From Candidatus Neomicrothrix sp. UBA7884 (GTDB lineage: Bacteria; Actinomycetota; Acidimicrobiia; Acidimicrobiales; MedAcidi-G1): a stretch of DNA of 12,559 bases. This document shows, piece by piece, positions 1 through 6,231 of this stretch. A program made the position numbers and the translations under genes. Each line of letters opens with the position of its first letter. Within the stretch, counting starts at the first letter, position 1. Under the pieces are notes generated by a model, which did no database searches, had not been told where the DNA came from, and saw nothing but the letters and a program-made list of their open reading frames with translations. The DNA is taken from assembly GCA_002501135.1 (NCBI GenBank), contig DLRQ01000002.1, forward strand, positions 1 through 12,559, read 5' to 3'.

Positions 1-6
1 GCTCAG

Positions 7-30
7 CAGGGGGTTCTGGTGTTTCCCCTG
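7..30. terminator. Weak stem-loop beyond the MFS transporter stop
   Basis: CAGGGG (7-12) can pair with CCCCTG (25-30) around a loop of about 12 bases, just past the stop of the minus-strand transporter. It could act as its terminator. There is no T-tract on either side and the loop is large, so support is weak. The remaining bases up to 58 show nothing I recognise. Confidence 0.2.
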
Positions 31-58
31 ATTCGAGACCTCTGATGGTGAGGGTTCC

Positions 59-1327
59 TCAGTAGCGATCATCCGCCCGGAAAAACCGTCTGAAGACGGC
101 TGCCAACAGGGCGATCAGCAGCGGAAGCACTGCGAACCACAGGCTTGCGCTCCGGTAACTGCCAAATACGGTGCTACCGATCGAGAAGGTCAACGCTCCC
201 ACCGCCGAGGCCAACACCCCGATCAGGCCGAGCGTCCCGGAGATTGAGCCGATGTGACCAACGCCGAACAGTGCCGGTAGCAGTGAACCCTGCACGGCGC
301 CTCCGCTTCCCATGGCAACCCCCAGAGTCACCGAGTACAAGAGGATGGTGGGGAAGGTCGTGGCAGTACCGCCCAGGAGCATCGTGGCTGCCAACACCAG
401 CGCCACAACTGCCGGGAGGCTCCGACTGATCCTTCTGTCAGCCAGCCACCCGAATGTGAGACCACCAGCCACGGCGCCAGCCGCTTGCGGAAGGAACATT
501 GCAGCAGCCTGCGCATTCGAGTAACCGACCTCGCCGAGCAGGTTGGTCTGGTGGAACAAGAGGCCGGTGCCGAAAAGCGCGTTGGTGGCGGTAACCGCCG
601 AGAGGATCCAAAACGCCGGTGATCGGAGAGCCTCCAACCTGGTTATGGAGGCGCGCTGTGGCTCGGGCTTGTCATTGGCGACCGTGGGTCCACCGTCCGG
701 CCGCTGTCCGAGGTCGGAGGGACGGTTGACGTATCCGAACCAGCTGACCGGAACGGCCGTCAGGGCGGTAACCCCTGCCGCCACCAACCATGCGACGCGC
801 CAGCCCCACGTGTCGATCGCAAGTGCCAGCAGCACCGGCACGACGGAGATGCCTCCCATCGTGAGGGTCATCTTCAGACCGAGGGCAAATCCTCTACGTC
901 GTTCGAACCAGTGCATGACAGAAACTGTTGACGTCATGCTCAGGGCACCCTGACCCAGCAGCCGGATGCCGAAGAATCCGACTGCGAGCCAGACAACGCC
1001 ACGAACCACTGACATGTGGGCGAGTGTCAGGGCGAAGGCAGCCCCGAACACAGTTGATGCACGTCGTACACCGACCTCGTCGACCCATCGGCCGATCCTC
1101 GGCTGAAAAGTGGAGGACAACAGGGTGCCCACCAGGTATGCCGTGGCGATGGCGGAATCAGAGAGGCGGAGCCCGTCGGAGAGGTGCTGGCGAAAGACAG
1201 AGACCCCGATCGACTGACCCGGTCCTGTCAGCACGCCTACAAGGCTGGCCAGTCCGACCATCTGCCAGCCATAGAAACCGGCGGCTGACCGGCTTGCCGG
1301 CCGGCTTCTACGAACACTTCTCACCAC
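59..1327 (-). CDS. MFS transporter, monocarboxylate / oxalate-formate-like type
   Basis: This 422-residue, very hydrophobic inner-membrane protein has about twelve likely membrane segments, typical of the major facilitator superfamily. Segment 1 covers about residues 18-45. The loop 2-3 signature G-R-W-V-D-E-V-G-V-R-R is at 79-89, and a degenerate copy (G-W-L-A-D-R-R) starts at 293 in the second half. A hydrophilic central loop at about 200-235 contains RPSDLGQRPDG, a pattern I associate with monocarboxylate/oxalate-formate-type MFS carriers. The GTG start leaves a basic N-terminus (several Arg) before segment 1. A GTG one codon later and an ATG at codon 23 are alternatives, and no clear ribosome binding site decides between them. 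The gene is divergent from the aminomutase operon, so it may move that pathway's substrate or product, but nothing in the protein shows this. Substrate unknown. Confidence 0.85.
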   Translation of the reverse strand: MVRSVRRSRPASRSAAGFYGWQMVGLASLVGVLTGPGQSIGVSVFRQHLSDGLRLSDSAIATAYLVGTLLSSTFQPRIGRWVDEVGVRRASTVFGAAFALTLAHMSVVRGVVWLAVGFFGIRLLGQGALSMTSTVSVMHWFERRRGFALGLKMTLTMGGISVVPVLLALAIDTWGWRVAWLVAAGVTALTAVPVSWFGYVNRPSDLGQRPDGGPTVANDKPEPQRASITRLEALRSPAFWILSAVTATNALFGTGLLFHQTNLLGEVGYSNAQAAAMFLPQAAGAVAGGLTFGWLADRRISRSLPAVVALVLAATMLLGGTATTFPTILLYSVTLGVAMGSGGAVQGSLLPALFGVGHIGSISGTLGLIGVLASAVGALTFSIGSTVFGSYRSASLWFAVLPLLIALLAAVFRRFFRADDRY

Positions 1328-1392
1328 TGCAGGCTAACTAGCCGGTCTGACTGGCCACGTGTGGGAGGACCTGCCGTAGGTAGGCTCGTTGT

Positions 1393-1420
1393 GCCGGTCG
1401 GGGAGGTCCCCGCACCCGGC
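1393..1420 (+). promoter_or_regulatory. 5'-UTR hairpin before the aminomutase gene
   Basis: Two stacked perfect stems are visible: GCCGG (1393-1397) with CCGGC (1416-1420), and inside it CGGGG (1399-1403) with CCCCG (1408-1412) around the loop AGGT. Only T1398 on the left and CAC (1413-1415) on the right are unpaired between the stems. That gives ten GC pairs ending 12 bases before the Shine-Dalgarno sequence. No T-tract follows, so it is not an ordinary intrinsic terminator. It could be a leader control element or an operator; chance is possible in GC-rich DNA. Confidence 0.4.
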
Positions 1421-1432
1421 TCCCGGAGTGGT

Positions 1433-1437
1433 GGAGG
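1433..1437 (+). promoter_or_regulatory. Shine-Dalgarno sequence of the aminomutase gene
   Basis: GGAGG lies nine bases before the ATG at 1447. It is one of the clearest ribosome binding sites in the window and fixes the start of the first operon gene. Confidence 0.75.
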
Positions 1438-1446
1438 GCAGAACCC

Positions 1447-2886
1447 ATGGCCAGAGACAAGTACCAGCCCACGGACCGCGAGAGCCTCGTTCTCGACCAC
1501 GTGGGTAACCCTAAGTACGACCGGCAGATCCTGAACGGCCTTGACCCGTTCATCAACGGGACAGCCCCCGAGGACACCCGCGGCTTCTACTCGTCCAGCG
1601 AACTTGAGGCACTGGTTCAGGTGCGGGGGACCGAACGCGACGTCGAGGCCCGTATGCCGGTCAAGATGACCCGCCACTACTTCGAGATGGCCCGCAACAG
1701 CCCAGCACTCCAGAAACTTGTGAAGGGCTCAACCGATGAGACCCTCAACCTTGAGGGCGCTGAGGACCCGGGCTTCCAGATGGACTACAGCCCGGTCGAG
1801 GGCCTGCTCCACAAGTACGAGATGGGCCTCATGTATGTGATCTCGACATGTTCGGCGCACTGCCGGTTCTGCTACCGCGAGGAACTGATAGGCCGTAAGG
1901 AGGTCAAGCGTCAGGACGGCACCGTCGACAAGAAGGGTCTGGCCCAGATTGGCGAGGTCACCGACTACGTGAGGTCACACAACGAGGCCGTGGCTGCAAA
2001 CGGTGGCATCCACCCAGACAGCGGTCGTGAGAAGCTGCGCGAGATCCTCCTGTCGGGAGGCGACCCGATGGTGCTGCCCAACAACAAGATTGCCGGATGG
2101 TTGACCGCTCTGGCCGAGGCCGGCGTGGAGTCCGTCCGCCTCGGTACCAAGGAACTGGCGTTCCACCCGGACCGCTTCGACGACGCCTTCATGTCGATGC
2201 TGGACCTGTTCCACGAGATCTACCCCGATGTGGGCTTTCGGCTGATGACCCACTTCAACCACCCCGACGAGTTCCTGACAAGAGATGAGAGTGGCTCCTA
2301 CGTCGAGGATGCCGGCGGCTTCTACGAGTGGAACCCGAGCACGCAGCGTGCCGTCGAAGCCGTTGTGTCACGTGGCTGGATCAGTGTCGAGAACCAGTCG
2401 CCGATCATCAAGGGGGTCAACGACGACCCCGACGCCCTGCGCATAATGCAACGAACCCTCAAGAGGGTGGGGATCGAGAACCACTACTTCTTCTGTGGGC
2501 GCGACATCATCGCCCACAAGGCGTTCAACGTGCCGATCGAGACCGCGTGGCAGACCCTCAACGAATCACAGAGGGGTCTGTCGGGGGTTGAGGCCCACGC
2601 CCGGCTGTCCATCACCCACTACAAGGGAAAGACCGAGGTCGCGGCCGTCACCGACGAACCCGTCCCGGGCCTCGCCGGCTCAGAGAACGGGGTCGTGATC
2701 TTCAAGATCCTCCGGAATGCCGCAGCCGCACCTGACAGGGGCAAGGTCTGCATAGTCGGCCGCAACCCCGATGCGATCTGGTTCGACGACTACGAGGACA
2801 GGGTTCTCTTCGACGAGGCCGGTCTCTTCGACTACGCCCGGGTGAAGGCACTCAGACTCGAAGAGACAGCGGCAGTACCCGCGTAG
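1447..2886 (+). CDS. KamA-family radical SAM 2,3-aminomutase, substrate unknown
   Basis: This 479-residue protein should be a cytoplasmic radical SAM, PLP-dependent aminomutase that moves an amino group from C2 to C3 of an amino acid. The iron-sulfur motif C-S-A-H-C-R-F-C gives Cys135, Cys139 and Cys142. Arg144 matches the carboxylate-binding Arg134 of clostridial lysine 2,3-aminomutase. SGGDP (203-207), THFNHPDE (268-275) and NQSPIIKGVND (316-326) are family hallmarks, and Lys395 in KGKTEV is the expected PLP lysine. Compared with the 416-residue clostridial enzyme (recalled, not aligned by program) there appear to be inserts at about 150-195 and 278-300. The lysine-side-chain aspartates 293 and 330 are not obviously kept: an ungapped match puts Arg352 at the first and Ser388 near the second. 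I therefore doubt that lysine is the substrate. The gene heads an operon with CoA-transferase and aminotransferase genes; the next start is 9 bases after its stop. Family call is secure, substrate is not. Confidence 0.9.
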   Translation: MARDKYQPTDRESLVLDHVGNPKYDRQILNGLDPFINGTAPEDTRGFYSSSELEALVQVRGTERDVEARMPVKMTRHYFEMARNSPALQKLVKGSTDETLNLEGAEDPGFQMDYSPVEGLLHKYEMGLMYVISTCSAHCRFCYREELIGRKEVKRQDGTVDKKGLAQIGEVTDYVRSHNEAVAANGGIHPDSGREKLREILLSGGDPMVLPNNKIAGWLTALAEAGVESVRLGTKELAFHPDRFDDAFMSMLDLFHEIYPDVGFRLMTHFNHPDEFLTRDESGSYVEDAGGFYEWNPSTQRAVEAVVSRGWISVENQSPIIKGVNDDPDALRIMQRTLKRVGIENHYFFCGRDIIAHKAFNVPIETAWQTLNESQRGLSGVEAHARLSITHYKGKTEVAAVTDEPVPGLAGSENGVVIFKILRNAAAAPDRGKVCIVGRNPDAIWFDDYEDRVLFDEAGLFDYARVKALRLEETAAVPA

Positions 2887-2895
2887 GCGGCAGGT

Positions 2896-3606
2896 GTGAT
2901 CGACAAGAGGGTCGCCGATCCGGCGGCAGCGCTCCACGACGTGGCCGACGGTGCCACGGTCATGATCGGAGGTTTCGGTGAGGCCGGGAGCCCCATCGAG
3001 TTGATTCATGCCCTCATCGACCACGGTGCCAGTGGCCTCACGGTTGTAAACAACAACACCGGCAGCGGCGAGGTCGGGCTTGCCGCCCTGATCCGGGCCG
3101 GCCGCGTTGCCAGGATGATCTGCTCGTACCCCCGCAGCGCCAACTCCACCGTGTTCCCCGAGCTGTACAGGTCGGAACGGATAGAACTCGAACTGGTACC
3201 ACAGGGCACCCTGGCCGAGCGGATCCGTGCCGGTGGCGCTGGAATACCGGGCTTCTACACCCCAACGGCGGTAGGCACCGACCTGGCAGAAGGACGCGAG
3301 CATCGAGAGTTTGACGGCCGCAACCACGTACTCGAGTACGCCCTGACCGCAGACCTGGCCCTCGTCAAGGCACGCCGGGCCGACCCGCACGGCAACCTCG
3401 TCTACAACATGACCGCCCGTAACTTCTCGCCCCTGATGGCAATGGCAGCAGCCACGACGGTCGTGCAGGCCTCCGAGGTGGCCGCCAACGGTGGGATCGA
3501 CCCCGAGGCTGTGGTTACCCCGGGAATCTTCGTCGACCGTGTCGTTCACATAGCGTCACCCGCACACGAATCCGACCTGGTCAGACGCGGGATCACCTAC
3601 CCATGA
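2896..3606 (+). CDS. 3-oxoacid CoA-transferase, subunit A (PcaI/ScoA-like)
   Basis: This is the 236-residue alpha subunit of a family I CoA-transferase, which passes CoA from a donor such as succinyl-CoA to a beta-keto acid. Visible family signatures are MIGGFGEAGSP (23-32), NNNTGSGEVGLAAL (52-65), ELELVPQGTLAERI (97-110), GFYTPTAVGT (119-128) and VTPGIFVDRVV (207-217). ICSYPRSAN and ELELVPQG resemble 3-oxoadipate CoA-transferase PcaI as well as acetoacetate and B. subtilis YodS-type subunits, so the exact acceptor cannot be read from it. The GTG start lies 9 bases after the aminomutase stop; the ribosome binding site is weak (GGCAGG), which suggests coupling to the upstream gene. Its stop overlaps the ATG of subunit B in an ATGA tetranucleotide. 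No other aromatic-degradation gene is nearby, so a standalone pca role is unlikely. Confidence 0.92.
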   Translation: MIDKRVADPAAALHDVADGATVMIGGFGEAGSPIELIHALIDHGASGLTVVNNNTGSGEVGLAALIRAGRVARMICSYPRSANSTVFPELYRSERIELELVPQGTLAERIRAGGAGIPGFYTPTAVGTDLAEGREHREFDGRNHVLEYALTADLALVKARRADPHGNLVYNMTARNFSPLMAMAAATTVVQASEVAANGGIDPEAVVTPGIFVDRVVHIASPAHESDLVRRGITYP

Positions 3607-4271
3607 CGTCGGCCCCGATCGGTCTCAGCCGTGACCAGATGGCGGCACGCGCCGCGCAGGACATCGCCCACGGCTCCTATGTGAACCTCGGCATCGGAAT
3701 GCCGGAGATGATCGCCCAGTTCATCCCCGAAGGGATCGAGGTCATCCTCCACACCGAGAACGGTCTGTTGGGAATGGGACCTTCTCCAGCCGATGGTGAC
3801 GGCGACCCGGAACTCATCAACGCCGGCAAGCGGCAGGTCACAGCTCTGCCCGGAGCGTCGTACTTCCACCACGCCGACAGCTTCGCCATGATCCGGGGTG
3901 GCCACCTGGACCTGTGCGTGCTGGGAGCACTCGAGGTAGCAGCCAACGGAGACCTCGCCAACTGGTCAACCGGCGGCGACTCGATACCGGCCGTCGGGGG
4001 AGCCATGGACCTGGTGTCGGGCGTGAAGGCCGTGTACGTGATGACCAGCCACTGCACACGCGACGGGATACCCAAGCTCGTGGAGTCCTGCACCTATCCC
4101 CTCACAGGGGTCGGGGTTGTGGACCGGATCTACACGGACCTCGCAGTGGTTGAGGTCGGCTCCGACGGCTTCGAGGTCGTGGACCTGACCGAGGGGGTTA
4201 CCTTCGACGAGGTGGCCGCCCGGACCGACGGCCCGATACGAGACGCCAGATCGACCGAGGTGGAGCGATGA
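3603..4271 (+). CDS. 3-oxoacid CoA-transferase, subunit B (PcaJ/ScoB-like)
   Basis: This 222-residue beta subunit carries the catalytic glutamate of the enzyme: Glu52 in TENGLLGMGP, the residue that forms the glutamyl-CoA thioester in this family. Other signatures are YVNLGIGMPEMIA (26-38), LINAGKRQVTALPGASYF, DSFAMIRGGHLDLCVLGA and GGAMDLVSGVKAVYVM. The length and motif order match PcaJ and SCOT-type beta subunits. The ATG overlaps the stop of subunit A by four bases, and its own TGA overlaps the ATG of the aminotransferase in the same way, so the three proteins should be made together. Likely acceptor: the beta-keto acid produced by the aminotransferase next door (inferred from context). 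Confidence 0.93.
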   Translation: MTSAPIGLSRDQMAARAAQDIAHGSYVNLGIGMPEMIAQFIPEGIEVILHTENGLLGMGPSPADGDGDPELINAGKRQVTALPGASYFHHADSFAMIRGGHLDLCVLGALEVAANGDLANWSTGGDSIPAVGGAMDLVSGVKAVYVMTSHCTRDGIPKLVESCTYPLTGVGVVDRIYTDLAVVEVGSDGFEVVDLTEGVTFDEVAARTDGPIRDARSTEVER

Positions 4272-5578
4272 GAGACAACGGTGCGACAAGCAGATCCGAG
4301 GCTCTCTACGAGCGGGCACAAAAGGTTCTGCCCGGTGGTGTAAGCCGCAACACGGTCCTGCGCAGTCCTTACCCGGTGTATGCCGCGCACGCCGAGGGTT
4401 GCTACATCACCGACGTGGATGGCGTCGAGCGGATCGACTTTGCCAACAACATGGCCTCTCTCATCCACGGTCATGCGCATCCGGCCATCGTCGCAGCGGT
4501 GGCAGACCAGATGACGCGTGGCACGGCCTACACGATGGCCACAGAGGCCGAGATCCGCTACGCCGAACACCTCTGCTCCAGGAATGATGGCTTTGACCAA
4601 CTCAGGTTCGTCAACTCCGGAACCGAAGCCGTCATGGCCGCCCTCAAGGTGTCGAGGGCATTCACGGGGCGGCCCAAGATCGCCAAGGTGGAGGGCGCCT
4701 ACCACGGCTCCTACGACTTCGCCGAGGTCAGCCAGACCGCAGCGCCCGCCAACTGGGGTGGCGTCGACGCACCCGAGAGCGTGCCGGTCTCACACGGCAC
4801 CCCCCGTGGCGTGCTCGACGATGTCGTGGTTCTTCCGTTCAACGATGTGGAGAGGGCGGTGCAGATCCTGGACCGCCACAGCGACGACATCGCATGCGTG
4901 CTCGTCGACCTGATGCCACACAGGGTGGGCCTCTGCCCGGCGACGCAGGACTTTGTGGACGCACTCCGGTCATGGACGACGGCCAACGGGGCGCTGCTGG
5001 TGGCTGACGAGGTGATCACCTTCAGGGGCCGTTGCGGGGGCGCCCAGCAGGGATACAACCTCCGGCCTGACCTCACGGCAATGGCCAAGATGATCGGTGG
5101 AGGCTTCCCGGTCGGTGCGATAGCCGGACGTCGTGAGGTCATGCAGGTGATGAATCCCCGATCCGACGACTATCGAGTTCCGCACTCGGGCACCTTTTCA
5201 GCCAACCCGATCACGATGACCGCCGGCCGCACAGCGATGGAGCTTTTCGACGAGGAGGCCGTGGCGAGGCTGAACAACCTCAACCGCCTGGCGATGGACG
5301 AGATGACAGGGGCGATCAGTCGACGTGGCGTTGAGGCAAGCGTCAGCGGGGCCGGATCACTGTTCCAGATCCACATGACCAACCCGGCGCCGACCAACTA
5401 CCGCGATGCCTACCCGGCGCCCGAGGTGGCGGCACGCCTCAGCAGGTTTGTCGACCTGCTCCTGGGCAACGGCATCCTGCTGGCGTCAAGTGGAACCGGC
5501 ATCCTCTCCACGCCGATGGGCGAGGACGAGATCGGCCAACTCGTGGCAGCCGTCGACCGGTCGCTTGCTGGCCTGTAG
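4268..5578 (+). CDS. Class III PLP aminotransferase, probable beta-amino-acid transaminase
   Basis: This 436-residue fold-type I aminotransferase has the PLP features of class III. SGTE (117-120) contacts the phosphate and Tyr145-His146 in GAYHGS stacks on the cofactor. Asp247 in VADEV pairs with the pyridine nitrogen, Lys274 in AMAKMIGGGFPVG is the Schiff-base lysine, and Thr309 is in HSGTFSANP. The N-terminal ERAQKVLPGGVSRNT resembles glutamate-1-semialdehyde aminomutase (HemL), so automatic labels may say hemL. The HSGTF(N/S)xN segment, the LRSPYPVY stretch and the C-terminal LLASSGTGILSTPM region instead recall beta-phenylalanine-type aminotransferases such as the Variovorax enzyme (from memory, not aligned). 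The position after a 2,3-aminomutase and CoA-transferase supports a beta-amino acid to beta-keto acid reaction, like B. subtilis YodT. GAGGTGGAG at 4257-4265 is a good ribosome binding site for this ATG, which also overlaps the previous stop. Class secure; substrate inferred. Confidence 0.88.
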   Translation: MRDNGATSRSEALYERAQKVLPGGVSRNTVLRSPYPVYAAHAEGCYITDVDGVERIDFANNMASLIHGHAHPAIVAAVADQMTRGTAYTMATEAEIRYAEHLCSRNDGFDQLRFVNSGTEAVMAALKVSRAFTGRPKIAKVEGAYHGSYDFAEVSQTAAPANWGGVDAPESVPVSHGTPRGVLDDVVVLPFNDVERAVQILDRHSDDIACVLVDLMPHRVGLCPATQDFVDALRSWTTANGALLVADEVITFRGRCGGAQQGYNLRPDLTAMAKMIGGGFPVGAIAGRREVMQVMNPRSDDYRVPHSGTFSANPITMTAGRTAMELFDEEAVARLNNLNRLAMDEMTGAISRRGVEASVSGAGSLFQIHMTNPAPTNYRDAYPAPEVAARLSRFVDLLLGNGILLASSGTGILSTPMGEDEIGQLVAAVDRSLAGL

Positions 5579-5579
5579 T

Positions 5580-5603
5580 GGGGTTCAGAACCGGCTGAAA
5601 CCC
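5580..5603. terminator. Candidate bidirectional terminator between convergent genes
   Basis: GGGTTCAG (5581-5588) pairs with CTGAAACCC (5595-5603) around the loop AACCGG, with one bulged A. It begins two bases after the aminotransferase stop and runs into the last codons of the convergent DinB-like gene. The placement suits a shared terminator. There is no long T-tract, as is common in high-GC genomes, so the call rests on stem and position only. Confidence 0.4.
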
Positions 5604-6151
5604 AGGCGGTTGCGTAGCGTTATCAGTTCGCCCAGATGGTTGAAGCCGTGCCCGAGCGCTTCCCATGCCAGAAAGAAGTGGGCCGGCTTTTCGTTCCACA
5701 TCGAGTACAGCCAGTCGAAGCGGTCCTCCGGTGTGCCGATCCGCTCCAGGGCGGCGGTGCTGTCAGGGACCGTGTCCAGGACGGTCAGATCGCCCGTTGA
5801 CACCCACCCGAGTGTGGAGTCGATCACGGCCAGCAGGTACTGGCCCACAGCTGCCGGATCAAGTTGTTGAACCAGGTCCAGGTCCTCGCCCTCGGCGAGC
5901 CCCCTCCAGGTGTCGCCCACCACGCCGACCCTGTCACCCCAGGTATCAAGCACCTCGTCGACACCGCGAAGAACGCCGTTTACCGCCAGGTCATGGTGTC
6001 TTGCCGTGTGCCACGCCACATAGACAGCAGCGACACCGCCGCCATCGACCCGTTCGGACATCCGGTCAGCTGGCAACAACGAGAAGACCCCGCTGTCCAG
6101 GCGGGTGCGGAGTGATGTCAGATCGTTGGTGATCCAGGTTCGTAGGTCCAT
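5585..6151 (-). CDS. DinB / MDMPI-like putative metal-binding four-helix protein
   Basis: A 188-residue cytoplasmic protein with no signal peptide or membrane segment. It has the His layout of the DinB/YfiT/mycothiol-dependent-isomerase superfamily: one His in an early helix (His48 in VAWHTARHHD) and a pair four residues apart in the last helix (His168 and His172 in LGHGFNHLGE). In that superfamily three such histidines bind a metal, often near a thiol cofactor such as mycothiol or bacillithiol. The specific reaction cannot be read from the sequence. It is convergent with the aminotransferase (6-base gap) and divergent from ctaA. No strong ribosome binding site is seen before the ATG at 6151, and upstream start codons nearby are out of frame. 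Confidence 0.65.
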   Translation of the reverse strand: MDLRTWITNDLTSLRTRLDSGVFSLLPADRMSERVDGGGVAAVYVAWHTARHHDLAVNGVLRGVDEVLDTWGDRVGVVGDTWRGLAEGEDLDLVQQLDPAAVGQYLLAVIDSTLGWVSTGDLTVLDTVPDSTAALERIGTPEDRFDWLYSMWNEKPAHFFLAWEALGHGFNHLGELITLRNRLGFSRF

Positions 6152-6231
6152 CAGGACACCATAGGGAGATGTTGGTTTGTGCCTTCCGTCGGGGCACCGA
6201 TCGCAGTGGTCATGCCCGTAGCCTCTCGGTG
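6152..6231. promoter_or_regulatory. Divergent spacer, DinB-like gene and ctaA
   Basis: Eighty bases separate the two divergent genes, so both promoters are expected in or near this interval. I see no convincing -35/-10 pair, operator or strong Shine-Dalgarno sequence. An ATG at 6169 is in frame with ctaA but sits directly against GGGAG (6164-6168) with no spacing, which makes it a poor start. The promoter role is inferred from orientation. Confidence 0.3.

Larger units (their letters stand above)
1328..1446. promoter_or_regulatory. Divergent intergenic region of MFS gene and kamA operon
   Basis: These 119 bases separate the outward-facing transporter and aminomutase genes, so promoters for both should lie here or just inside the coding ends. 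I could not identify a convincing -35/-10 pair on either strand; TAGGCT at 1381-1386 is at best a loose -10 match for the plus strand. The only strong structures are the hairpin at 1393-1420 and the Shine-Dalgarno sequence at 1433-1437. The promoter role is inferred from gene orientation alone. Confidence 0.4.

Noticed and set aside
18..58. Possible tRNA fragment because of a TTCGA-like stretch near the left edge
   Set aside because: No acceptor stem, anticodon arm or CCA-proximal pairing can be made around it.
1447..2886. Lysine 2,3-aminomutase of the N-acetyl-beta-lysine osmolyte pathway (ablA with ablB)
   Set aside because: No ablB-type acetyltransferase follows it, the lysine-binding aspartates seem to be missing, and the neighbours are catabolic.
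2680..3549. A 289-residue open frame on the minus strand, opposite the CoA-transferase A gene
   Set aside because: It lies fully antisense to a well-recognised gene, has a composition rich in His, Gly and Cys without domain motifs, and is a typical by-product of high GC content.
6169..6231. Upstream ATG (6169) as start of ctaA
   Set aside because: It would add 21 residues unlike the family, and its only purine-rich site touches the ATG with no spacing.
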